Below, one piece after another: positions 35,112 to 44,600 of a DNA stretch of 64,000 bases; the stretch's first letter is position 1; the number at the start of each line of letters is the position of its first letter. The DNA comes from Pseudomonas sp. Irchel s3h17 (lineage in GTDB: Bacteria > Pseudomonadota > Gammaproteobacteria > Pseudomonadales > Pseudomonadaceae). The DNA lies in NCBI RefSeq assembly GCF_900187505.1, contig NZ_FYDL01000008.1, positions 178,459 to 242,458 on the forward strand. Direction: 5' to 3'. The translations under genes and the position numbers were made by a program. The notes below the pieces were generated by a model that ran no database searches, was not told where the DNA came from, and was given only the letters and a program-made list of their open reading frames with translations.

Positions 35112-37634
35112 ATGTTCCCGATGACTCCCATCGCGATGGCGCTCGCCCTTTTTTTCAGCGCAGCGGCTTCAGCCGCGCCTGCGGATAAAGGTCATACACC
35201 TCGAAGTTTACTGGCGCAGGCCAAGGGGTTGCCGAGCGAGTTCGAAGAGCACTTTTTTGATGTGCCATTGGCGGTGCGCGTGGAACTTGACCAACAATTT
35301 CTTGGTGAGGCAATGGTGGTGCTATCACGCGATGATCGCCTCACACTTGTTGACTTCGCCGATGTCAGTGATAGCCAGATCAACGCCAGCGAACGCGACA
35401 CTTGGTCGAACTATCTTAAACAAGGTGTGGCGCTGGGCGGCTGTCAGAGCAAATGCCCGGAACAGCTACTTGCCGTGCACTACAGCCTTGAAAACTCACT
35501 GGTCTCGATCCTCACGGAAAACGCCGAGCGCGATGACCAGGAACAGCGTTACTACGCACTGCCCGAAGGCGGCAGCAGCGGGTTGATCGTGCGCAATCAG
35601 CTGAACCTCAATGGTGGTCAGAACCAGGACCTGGGTGGGCGCTATGGGCTTGAGGCCAGCAGCAGCCTGGGTAACTGGACTCAAGCGGTAAACATTCAAC
35701 TGTCCCGCCTGGGTGGTCTGGATCACCAGCTCTATCACGCGGTGAATGAGCTCTACACCCAGCGCGAACTGGAGGGCAACTTTTTGCGCCTGGGCTTGTT
35801 CACGCCCTCGTCCGAAGGGTTGACCCGACAACCGCGCACCTTTGGCGCCAGCCCCGACACCGCATTTGGCGTCATGTACGGCAGCTCTGACAGTCTGGCT
35901 ATCAACAATCCGAAACCGGCGGTCTATCCGATTTATGTCACTGCCAATCGCCAGGGGTCGGTGGAGATCTACCGCGACGGCTTGCTGATCAATACCCAAG
36001 CGGTGCCCGCCGGACTACAGACCCTCGATACCCGACCGCTACCAGGCGGAATCTATGAAGTGGAAGTACGCCTGATCGAAGACGGTCAGATCACCTCCAG
36101 CACTCAGGAATTGGTCTATAAACCCAACAATTGGCGTGATCATGACCAACGCTGGCGCTACAACGTGTTCGCCGGTCGTGAGTCCGAGCTGCTTAGCAAC
36201 TGGGACGAACAGGACGAAGGCGACATGACCGCCGGTGCGGCGTTCAACTTCCTGCTGCACCCCCGTGTCATCCTGGGGCTGAGCGGGCGGCAGGTGCGCG
36301 ACTCCTTGCAGTACGGCACCTCGGTCGACTGGGCCATCGTCAATAATGCAAGTCTCTATGCCAATGTCTACCAGACCGAGGACTACGGCACCGGCCTTGA
36401 TGTACAAGGGCTCTACTCCTATGGCAGCGGCAGTATTGTCGCCAGTCACAACCGCAGTTGGCTCGACACAACCCGGCTGTACGACACCCTGCCCGATGGC
36501 ACGCAGGTGCGGCAGCGCAATGTGTATGTCGGCGAGACGAGTAACTCATCGCTGTCGGTGAATCATCGTCTGACCAGCAAAAGTTCGATTAATGCCCGAG
36601 TCTCTCACAGCGAAGGCAACACCGAAGGTGCAGGCCTGGACCTGGGATGGACCCAGCGCACACGGTTGTTTGGCAGCGATGCTAACTGGCGGCTTGCACT
36701 GTTCGACCGGCCGGGCAGTTTCAGCTCGGGTGATGATAGGAACCGGGGCATTGACCTGAGCGTCAACATCGCCCTTGGCGGCCCGGGTGAGCAGATATCC
36801 GGCAGTATCGGCACCCGTACTGCCCGCGAAGGTGGCCGAGATAACAATGCATCGATTACCTATCGCAAAGACCTTCAGGATCACCTGCTGCAAAGTGTGT
36901 CGGCCACGGCCATTACCGATACCTACGGCGTCGGTTTGAATGCCATGGCAACGATGCAATCGGACCTGGTCAACGGCGACGGTTTTATTCAGCGTTCGTC
37001 TTACAACAACGATCTCACCGGCGGTCTTAACCTGGACAGCACCGTGGCCGTCGGCGCACGCAAGATGGTTATGACCAGCCAGTACCACCGCGATGGCGCC
37101 GGCATGATCATCGATGTCGAGTCGGACATCGACGGTATTGTCCTGCGTGCCGACGACTTTAGCGGTGGCAGTGCGGTGTTGCGTCCGGGGCGTAACTTCG
37201 TGCCCATCACCGCTTACAGAAGCAGCTCGGTGAGCTTCGATTTCGAAGGCAATCATGTGCCTGCCGCGACCATTCAGCCGGCCCGTTCCAGCTATCACCT
37301 GAACAAGGGCGGCGTGGAGTACCGCAAGATCACCGTCAGCAAAACCGTCACCGTGCTCGGACGCTTGGTCGACCCCCAGGGCAAGCCGCTCAAGGGCCAT
37401 CACATCATCAACCACGCCAGTCGTGGCGTCAGCGAAATCGACGGCTTCTTCTCCATGGAAATGAACGCCGGGTCACCCACCCTGGAGGTTCGTTCCGGCA
37501 ACCAGTTGCTCTGCCAGTTCCGTCTCGATCCGGACAACGCTCTTCGGGAAAACGATGTGCTGATGATTGGTGATTTGCGCTGTACGCCGGAGACGTTGGC
37601 GGATGCCGCTGGCAATGCCGAGACGGCGGGTTAA
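35112..37634 (+). CDS. CS1-type fimbrial outer-membrane usher (CfaC/CooC/TcfC-like)
   Basis: An 840-residue outer-membrane usher of the alpha class. Signal peptide about residues 1-23 (ending in SAAASAA). The N-terminal domain is followed by a long beta barrel with many repeats, a plug-like part (RQGSVEIYRDGLLINTQAVPAGLQTLDTRPLPGG has the typical usher plug pattern), and a C-terminal carboxypeptidase-regulatory-like beta domain (VLGRLVDPQGKPLKGHHIIN). Ushers gate secretion and assembly of pilin-chaperone complexes. It is the only usher in the cluster and so should serve both pilins and both adhesins. Confidence 0.88.
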   Translation: MFPMTPIAMALALFFSAAASAAPADKGHTPRSLLAQAKGLPSEFEEHFFDVPLAVRVELDQQFLGEAMVVLSRDDRLTLVDFADVSDSQINASERDTWSNYLKQGVALGGCQSKCPEQLLAVHYSLENSLVSILTENAERDDQEQRYYALPEGGSSGLIVRNQLNLNGGQNQDLGGRYGLEASSSLGNWTQAVNIQLSRLGGLDHQLYHAVNELYTQRELEGNFLRLGLFTPSSEGLTRQPRTFGASPDTAFGVMYGSSDSLAINNPKPAVYPIYVTANRQGSVEIYRDGLLINTQAVPAGLQTLDTRPLPGGIYEVEVRLIEDGQITSSTQELVYKPNNWRDHDQRWRYNVFAGRESELLSNWDEQDEGDMTAGAAFNFLLHPRVILGLSGRQVRDSLQYGTSVDWAIVNNASLYANVYQTEDYGTGLDVQGLYSYGSGSIVASHNRSWLDTTRLYDTLPDGTQVRQRNVYVGETSNSSLSVNHRLTSKSSINARVSHSEGNTEGAGLDLGWTQRTRLFGSDANWRLALFDRPGSFSSGDDRNRGIDLSVNIALGGPGEQISGSIGTRTAREGGRDNNASITYRKDLQDHLLQSVSATAITDTYGVGLNAMATMQSDLVNGDGFIQRSSYNNDLTGGLNLDSTVAVGARKMVMTSQYHRDGAGMIIDVESDIDGIVLRADDFSGGSAVLRPGRNFVPITAYRSSSVSFDFEGNHVPAATIQPARSSYHLNKGGVEYRKITVSKTVTVLGRLVDPQGKPLKGHHIINHASRGVSEIDGFFSMEMNAGSPTLEVRSGNQLLCQFRLDPDNALRENDVLMIGDLRCTPETLADAAGNAETAG

Positions 37635-37663
37635 GTAGCCGTCGAGGCTTTGGAGGATATTTT

Positions 37664-38944
37664 GTGTCTATCAATATAAATGCGGTGTGTGCCATAAAAA
37701 AAGCGATGAGTTATTGTTTTTTGTTCTTGGGTCTCAGTACGGCTCCATTGTTCGCGGGCGCGGCGTCAATGGATATTCAGGCCAGGTTCAGTCCTGATCC
37801 GGCTAATCCGTTGGTCAATAAATTTATCAATACAACGCCGTCTTCAGGGTATTGCGCTGACTTTTATACTACCTGTGACTTCCACAATATTTTCAGTTTA
37901 AGAACGCCACTTGAGTTTAGTTCAAGTTATGCCATCCCGGGGCGACATAGCGATCCACGGCAGGGCGCGATGTTCAAGGTGCCCGCTGACTGGAAAACAT
38001 TCGCTGTCACGAAAGTTTCGGGTGAAGGCTCGACCGCCCGCGAAACTGTAGAAATGAAAGTGCGTATTGCCGGTTTAGGGGCTCGATACAGGCTCAGCGA
38101 TACGGCCAGTAATTTAGTTGGGCGTGTAGATGGTGAACACAGAATTTTATGGTCAGGGCAGTCTTGGCATGATGCGCCATCTCCATGTAGAGGTAGTGGT
38201 ACAAGTTCGCACAATGAACGGGAGTACAGTTTTTTTTGGCTCACGCCCGTTGCGGGTACATGTGCAAAAACGGCGGCGTATACCATTCCTGGTTTTGAAT
38301 ATTTGTTCTTTGACATTGGCTATGCCCTTGAAACACCCGAGCCTCTAAAAATGAGTCAGGGGATCTACACCGGCAGTGTCACTTATCAGGTAGGGCCCCA
38401 TGGTGATTTTGATATGGGCGACAACATGCTGCCCAGTGAAAACAGCCTGACGCTTAACTTTACGCTGGAAGTTCAGCACGCCCTGAAAGTTGACATTCCC
38501 CCCGGTGGAAATCACATCGAACTGGAGCCTCAAGGCGGTTGGCAAGCTTGGCTCAATCAAGGGCGCAAACCGGTTCGGCTGTTCCGGGACCAAACCTTTA
38601 ATGTTTCGGCGTCATCACGATTCAAGATGCAACTCGAATGCCAGTACCAGGCCGGTAATACCTGCGCGTTACGCGACGTTGAATCCACGCGGTTGGTGCC
38701 GCTGAAGACCAGTGTCACCCTGCCCAATGGCCTGACCGATGCCGCGGGTCAAGCAGTCCATCGTCGACCATTGCGCCCGGATGGCAATGGCACTGAGTTT
38801 TTTCAACCCGGTTTTTATCTCGACCGCAAACCGGGAGCCCTGCATTTTGAAATTACCCGCGAAGACGTCGAGCAAATGCTGAACGAGGGTGTTTCAAAAA
38901 CCTACTCGGGCGATGTCACGGTGATCTGGGATTCGGACGTTTGA
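37664..38944 (+). CDS. CfaE/CblD-type pilus tip adhesin, copy 1
   Basis: A 426-residue exported protein. The start is GTG 37664, set by GGAGG seven bases upstream; signal peptide to about residue 34. The N-terminal ~230 residues are the putative receptor-binding domain (with cysteine pairs, for example YCADFYTTCDF and CRGSGTS / GTCAKT). The C-terminal ~160 residues are the pilin-like domain: DIPPGGNHIELEPQGGW, SASSRFKMQLECQYQAGNTCA and TYSGDVTVIWDSDV. The SASS-K-V-CEYQxGxxCA block is a hallmark of the CfaE/CblD initiator family. A paralogue ends the operon at 40367-41623. Confidence 0.85.
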   Translation: MSININAVCAIKKAMSYCFLFLGLSTAPLFAGAASMDIQARFSPDPANPLVNKFINTTPSSGYCADFYTTCDFHNIFSLRTPLEFSSSYAIPGRHSDPRQGAMFKVPADWKTFAVTKVSGEGSTARETVEMKVRIAGLGARYRLSDTASNLVGRVDGEHRILWSGQSWHDAPSPCRGSGTSSHNEREYSFFWLTPVAGTCAKTAAYTIPGFEYLFFDIGYALETPEPLKMSQGIYTGSVTYQVGPHGDFDMGDNMLPSENSLTLNFTLEVQHALKVDIPPGGNHIELEPQGGWQAWLNQGRKPVRLFRDQTFNVSASSRFKMQLECQYQAGNTCALRDVESTRLVPLKTSVTLPNGLTDAAGQAVHRRPLRPDGNGTEFFQPGFYLDRKPGALHFEITREDVEQMLNEGVSKTYSGDVTVIWDSDV

Positions 38945-38998
38945 GTCTTGTTCATATGGGTCCGATTAGTTTGATTTTCACAATTGAGGTGGTACGTC

Positions 38999-39739
38999 AT
39001 GAAGCGCCTGTTGGCACTGTTTGGTTTTTCTCTGTTATCCCACGTTGTCCTGGCCGGGCCGCAAATCAATGTCGGAGTTGTTTACGACTATCTGGATGGC
39101 GATAAAAGTACTTATTTGAAACGTGTATTCAACGGTGGTGACAGCACCGCTTTCGTCAAGATCAATATTCTCGAAATTATCTATGACGCCGATGGCACTG
39201 CCCGGGAGGTTCCACTGGAGAGCCAGGCCGATGGCACTTCCCGCAATGGCTTGATGTCCAGCCCGGCACGATTGATCGTGCCTGCCAATGGCATGCAAGG
39301 TTCGCGCTTGCTGTTCATGGGCGAACGGGAGAAAGAACGTTACTTCCGTGTACGTTATGTGCCCGTAGTGCCCGAGAAGGAAGATGAGTTTGCCGTGTCT
39401 GCCGAAGAACGTGAGGACTACAAAAAGACGCTGTCGGCCGGGGTCAACGTGCTGGCCGGATATGGCACCGTGTTTTTCGTACGACCGAAAGAGACTCGTT
39501 TCGACAGTGTGATCGAGAACGACGCCAGCCAATACCGGATCCGCAACAACGGCAACACTGTGGTAGTGGTCGATGAGTTCAAGGACTGTTCGCTGAAGAA
39601 CGAACAGGAATGCCAGCCGACCACTAAGCATCACATCCTGGCCGGTCGCACTTTCAAGTTCGATAAACAGATCGGTCGGGAATACCGTTTTACCTTGGTT
39701 GAAGGTTCCAAGGTCACGAAGCTGGACGTAAAGGGTTAA
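38999..39739 (+). CDS. CS1-type fimbrial periplasmic chaperone (CblB/CooB-like)
   Basis: A 246-residue chaperone with signal peptide 1-19 (LLSHVVLA) and a two-domain immunoglobulin-like body. Visible features are the opening QINVGVVYDYLDGDKSTYLKRV, the conserved SPARLIVPANGMQGSRLLF strand with REKERYFRVRYVPV, and a Cys pair CSLKNEQEC in the second domain. It would hold pilins and adhesins in the periplasm by donor-strand complementation and deliver them to the usher. ATG 38999 is preferred over an upstream TTG because GAGGTGG lies 9 bases before it. In known CS1 operons the chaperone is first; here it stands fourth. Confidence 0.85.
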   Translation: MKRLLALFGFSLLSHVVLAGPQINVGVVYDYLDGDKSTYLKRVFNGGDSTAFVKINILEIIYDADGTAREVPLESQADGTSRNGLMSSPARLIVPANGMQGSRLLFMGEREKERYFRVRYVPVVPEKEDEFAVSAEEREDYKKTLSAGVNVLAGYGTVFFVRPKETRFDSVIENDASQYRIRNNGNTVVVVDEFKDCSLKNEQECQPTTKHHILAGRTFKFDKQIGREYRFTLVEGSKVTKLDVKG

Positions 39740-39816
39740 CCCTGGGTATGGCAGGGAGGTTGTGTCTCGGCATTCAATCTTTTAATCGCGTGCACCGCGA
39801 AAAATAGGTGATCACC

Positions 39817-40305
39817 ATGTTTAAAACATTAATGAACGTCATTTCGATGATGGCGCTGACGTTGGTCAGCGCATGTGCGTATGCCCTCGTAGAACGAGAA
39901 ATATTTGAAGTTTCGGTCACCATCCCGACGGCGGAATTTTATGTATTGCCGACTGAGTTGGACTGGATTGGACGGGAACAGAGGTTGAACTGGGATTTGA
40001 CCGCGCAGGAACTAAGCCCGCTGCGTAAGCACTTCGATGTCAAAAACAGTAACGGCGGGATCACGGCACGATTGAGTGAAGAGCCATATTTGAGCAATGG
40101 CAGAGACGTAGACAACATTGCTTTGGACGTTCAGTTCAACCGGATAAAGCTCACGGTAGATGATGCAACAGTTATTTCTGAACCGGATGGCAAAACCGGC
40201 AAGCGCGTGGAACTGGTGATTGCGGCAGTCAAACCGGATGACGGTTATAAAGCCGGCGAGTACTACGGCAGCGTGCATATGATCTTTGAGGCGATTGCTC
40301 CTTGA
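39817..40305 (+). CDS. Second CS1-type fimbrial subunit
   Basis: A 162-residue paralogue of the first pilin, aligned by eye at roughly a quarter to a third identity: EVSVTIPTAEFYVLP against ISATIPSKVFHAQP, LRKHFDVKNSNGGITARL against LRAAYDIRHTNGSVGAYV, and ELVIAAVKPDDGYKAGEYYGSVHMIFEAI at the end. The signal peptide ends near CAYA. ATG 39817 has TAGGTG six bases upstream; an in-frame GTG at 39808 does not. It may be a minor pilin or the shaft of a second fibre type using the same usher. Confidence 0.82.
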   Translation: MFKTLMNVISMMALTLVSACAYALVEREIFEVSVTIPTAEFYVLPTELDWIGREQRLNWDLTAQELSPLRKHFDVKNSNGGITARLSEEPYLSNGRDVDNIALDVQFNRIKLTVDDATVISEPDGKTGKRVELVIAAVKPDDGYKAGEYYGSVHMIFEAIAP

Positions 40306-40366
40306 TCCTGTTTTGGAAACAACGGATGAGCGTTTTTGTCACGTTTAAATTACAGGTTGTATTACA

Positions 40367-41623
40367 ATGAAGTTCTCTTTTTCGCTAAAAATAATGACTG
40401 CGCTTTCCTTGGTGGGAGGTGTTTTAACAGGATTGTATGCCCCGTCCGCCAAAGCGGTGGTTCAGGAGATTCGGGCGGAGTTTGTACCTGATCCGACAAA
40501 TCCGATGCTCAACAAGTTTAAGAACACAACACCGGAAAGTGGGGTGTGCGTCAGTTGGATTACTGCTCGTTGCAGGAGTCTGGGCATCTTCAGTCTGAGG
40601 ATTCCTAGTCTGCGATTCAATTCGTCACAACCTATTCTTGGCGATCATGCCGACCCCAGAATGGGCGCGACTTTTAGTGTGCCATCCAATTGGAGAAATT
40701 TGGAGGTCTTCCACAGTCGTACAGGTGAGAGTGAGACTGTTCAGATGCGAATTGCGGGAGTTGGTGGTAGCTGGAACATGGCGAGACCTCCGGGGGTCAG
40801 TGCATGGGCCAGACCCGGTGTCGGTTGGTTTAGTCAATGGAAAAATGCTCCAGCCCCGTGTAGCGGTGTGAACGTGGGGGTTGCCGGTGTCGCATGGTCG
40901 CCCTTTTTCTGGCTGATACCTGAAGGCGCGGGGGCTTGTGGCAGAACACCTTCTGTCGACATTCCCTGGTTCAATTACAGTGCGGTCGAGTATGTCTACG
41001 AACTGAGGACGCCCAACCCCCTGAGGATGTCATCAGGAGAATATAGAGGCTCCCTGACCTACACCACAGGCCCGGGAATGGACTTCGACATGGGCGATGT
41101 GCTGATCCCCAACGACAACGCCATTACCCTCAATTTCACCCTGGATGTCATGCATGCGCTAAAAGTCGACGTCCCGCCGGGAGGTAATCACATTGAGCTG
41201 GTGCCTCAGGGCGGTTGGCAAGCCTGGTTGAATCAGGGACGCAAGCCAGTGCGGTTGTTCCGGGACCAGACATTCAATATCTCGGCTTCATCGCGGTTCA
41301 AGATGCAACTCGAGTGTCAGTTCATCGCCGGTAACACCTGCGCTTTGCGCGACACAGGCTCTGCCGATCTTGTGCCCTTGAATACCAGCGTGACACTGCC
41401 AAACGGTTTGCTGGATGGAGCGGGGCAACCCGTTCATCGTCGCTCCCTTCGACTCGATGGCAGTGGCACTGAGTTGTTTCAACCTGGTTTATACGTCGAT
41501 CGAAAGCCGGGAATCCTTCACTTTGAAGTGGCTCGGGAGCACGTCGAACAGATGTTGCACAAAGACAGTGCCAAAACCTATACAGGAAATGTCACAATAA
41601 TCTGGGACTCGGAAGTGATCTGA
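40367..41623 (+). CDS. CfaE/CblD-type pilus tip adhesin, copy 2
   Basis: A 418-residue paralogue of the adhesin at 37664. Signal peptide to about residue 30 (ends PSAKA). The C-terminal ~160 residues match copy 1 at most positions (VPPGGNHIEL, GGWQAWLNQGRKPVRLF, SASSRFKMQLECQ). The N-terminal ~230 residues agree only at structural points such as NKFKNTTP-SG-C, IFSLR, HADPRMGA and FFWLIP. It closes the operon directly behind the second pilin, suggesting a pilin-adhesin module. A hairpin separates it from the convergent NEL gene. Confidence 0.84.
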   Translation: MKFSFSLKIMTALSLVGGVLTGLYAPSAKAVVQEIRAEFVPDPTNPMLNKFKNTTPESGVCVSWITARCRSLGIFSLRIPSLRFNSSQPILGDHADPRMGATFSVPSNWRNLEVFHSRTGESETVQMRIAGVGGSWNMARPPGVSAWARPGVGWFSQWKNAPAPCSGVNVGVAGVAWSPFFWLIPEGAGACGRTPSVDIPWFNYSAVEYVYELRTPNPLRMSSGEYRGSLTYTTGPGMDFDMGDVLIPNDNAITLNFTLDVMHALKVDVPPGGNHIELVPQGGWQAWLNQGRKPVRLFRDQTFNISASSRFKMQLECQFIAGNTCALRDTGSADLVPLNTSVTLPNGLLDGAGQPVHRRSLRLDGSGTELFQPGLYVDRKPGILHFEVAREHVEQMLHKDSAKTYTGNVTIIWDSEVI

Positions 41624-41630
41624 TAGCGCG

Positions 41631-41663
41631 CCCCTGAAGGCTCATTTACGGGTTCTTCAGGGC
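41631..41663. terminator. Hairpin between convergent adhesin and NEL genes
   Basis: CCCTGAAG / CTTCAGGG, an 8-bp stem with a 15-base loop, in the 60-bp gap between the two stop codons. No T run on either side, so it is a weak candidate for a bidirectional terminator. Confidence 0.45.
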
Positions 41664-41683
41664 CGGTATCAGTTATCGATTGT

Positions 41684-44600
41684 TTAAATGTTAGCTCTGG
41701 TCATGGCCTCTCGAGTCAAACGCCGTGATAGTTCTTTTTCCTCGTCTCCCAAGTCGATGAGCAGCCGATTGTAAATATCCTCACTTATTGGCGTGCCGGA
41801 AAACACGGCGTCTTCCTGAATCGAAAAACCGTTCATGAGTTCTATAAGTCTGTTTCGCAAGCCCGTACGTTGAATTTTCGTCAATTGCGTCGAATTGCAC
41901 CATTCGAGCTGGGTGTTTAGTAAAGTATCGAGCCGCTCTGATTTACTCAGGTAGACCTGTTGGTTTTCTTCGAACTGCGAAGGATATGTTTCACGGAGAA
42001 AGCGTTCCCAGAAATCCAGCTCAAGCATTCTGTTAACTAGACTGTCATCCTTTTCCATGGATAGCACCGTGTCGTATGCGTTTTCGATCATGTCATCGGT
42101 GACACCGGACACCGGCCGGTAAAGCATGGATTCGGATTGCCAAGGCAGGTCCAAACGTCCAGCCAAGCCCGTCTGATAAGCCAGGTAGACTTCCACTTCG
42201 TCAGGGTTACCTTCACGGCTGCTCATATCGGCCCGGGCGATATCGTTTACAAGTTCCAGTCGCGCGGAACCTTTGGCTAGCACGATTAATTTATTTTCAA
42301 GCAACGCTGGATCAGTGTCGTAGGCGTGCGCCTCAAAGGCGAGTACCTCAATCCCCATATTGTTGAACAACTGCGCACCCGCATCGGCACACCTCACTGG
42401 GTCCTTCGCCATTGTGAAAAGTTTTTCCCTAAGCGGGGTGTCGATGTAGACGGCATCAAGCATGCGCCACAGGCGATCCAGTAGCTGTGTCCGAGCTTCG
42501 CCTCCAGCACGATAATCAGCGAAGCCCTCAGCCCCATTAACGATAGACAGAAAAGGTCCGGAGTGGGGTTCGTGTTTCAGTTCCTCCCAATGTTTGATGC
42601 GTTCAGGACTCACGTCAGGAACACCGGTCCATATCGATATCGCCGGCGGCAAGTCAATAACAGGCGACGCACCTATCTCGTTGGGAAGACCTAACCATTG
42701 ACGTATCTGATTAAACCTGAGGCGGTCTGAAGCCGATAGGCTCTCGATATCGATACGTGTTTGACCTATCACCCATGCATTTGGTGATTGATGAATAACT
42801 TCAGGTATTAGATTGATTGGATTGCCCCGCATGTCCAAAACAAACTCCTGAGTTCTGCGTCTGCTAAAAGCCCCAATGGGCCAGGTAGTAATACCGGTGT
42901 TCCTCAAGCCGACAGTCTTTAGCCGGGGCATGCGCCCAATATCCGGCAGCAGGGTTAGTGGGTTGTGGTCCAGCTCAAGAATTTCCAGATACGTCAGATT
43001 CCTCAGTTTCTCGACAGCGGGAGGATCCAAGGTAATAACGTTTGAACTCAATCGCAGACATTCCAAGCGATGCATGGCACCGATGTTATCTGGCAGGCGA
43101 GTCAATTCGCAGTGGTTGGCATTGAGTTCCCGCAGATTTGGAAAGTCCTTTAGCACCCCGTATAGCTCGCCGGAGAACCTTGTATTATCGAGTTTGAGCA
43201 CGGTGATTTTGTCGAGATGTTTTTTTAGTTTTGGACGTTTGGACCACCAGGTTTCCAGATCCAGTGGTAGTAAATCCCGAGAGAGGTCCAGAGAGTAGGA
43301 GTATGGATTGGTGCGGCTACCCAGCCCTGTATTTTTCCGCTCGTAACAGTCAATGAGCCGTTCGACGATGTGCCTTCCACCACCGCCAAGGAATCCGCGG
43401 TTGTCTGAAACCACGCTGTAAGGTTGCTGGCGCTCCCAATGCTTGAGTATCCCCCGTAACTCTGCGAGATCCTTTTCTTGCTCGTCCATCGCCCTGAGCG
43501 GCTCTCCTCTGGCGTTCAAGGCCTGAGCAAATACCTCAACCTCGGCCTCGCTGAAGTGCGGATGAAGATCCTGAATTCGTTCGTGCAGTGTTTTTCCTTC
43601 CTTGCTCAGGCCGCCTCCACGAACCAACAGTACGGTCTCGTGCTCGGCCACAGTACGAATCGGTGGCGTGGCCAGAACCGCCCGGCGCTCGCTCGGTGTC
43701 TCGGTCTTGGCGATGATCCACTGCTTGAAGAACCCGATATCCCCCGCTCGATATCCCACCGCTCTCTGCCCATCCCTGCCCATCGCCTGGAGCAGGGCAG
43801 GAAGGAAATCATCGGCTGCATGGATCTGCTGGTCCATGGTGTCACGCACTTCGTATTTTCCGGATTCGTCGCGAACCATGACCCGCACTTGTGCTGCATC
43901 TTCCGGCCCGGCGCGGCATCGCAGTTCTCCGTCGAGCGCGCCCTGGCGGATGTCGATGCGCAGGTTGCCGAAGGTATCGGTTTGCGTCCGTAAGGTGCCC
44001 AGCACCAGGCGTTCGGTATCGCCACTGACCAAAGTGTTGTCGTACAGACCGTGGGCGGCGCGGACGGCCTGGGTCTCGAACTGAAGTTCCCGGGCCTGGC
44101 TTTTCAGGCGCAAGGGCAGGCGCTTGTGCCGGGTAATCTGCTGGCGTTCCGACTGGGTGGCGCCGGCAAAGATTTTTTCCGCGATGGGTTCAGGCAGTTC
44201 GGGAAAGTCGCTGAAAAGTGCAGCGATTTCGGGGGACAGCGCAGGAGGTGGATTCACGGGTGCCCCCAGGCGTTGCAGGGTGTCGGTCAGCAAGGGCGGC
44301 GGCGGGGCGTGCTCGGTGTGCATCCTGCGCAGGGCGGCTTCTTCGGTACAGCTGATCTGACGGATCTGATCCAGTTGCGTGTCGCTGAAGGCATCGGTTG
44401 TATGGCCCAGTCGACGCATCAGTGTCGTGCCTTCCCACTCGCGCGGGTTTTCCGTTTCACTGACCCAGGCGCCTTGTTCGTTGTGCCGCAAGGTCGGTGC
44501 GTACGCATCGGGGCGTTGTGGATGCATGATTCGGTGTTGCCCGGTGGCCGGGTCTTTTTGCACCTCGAAGTGTTTGTTGTCGAGTCGCAGAAGTTGCCGG

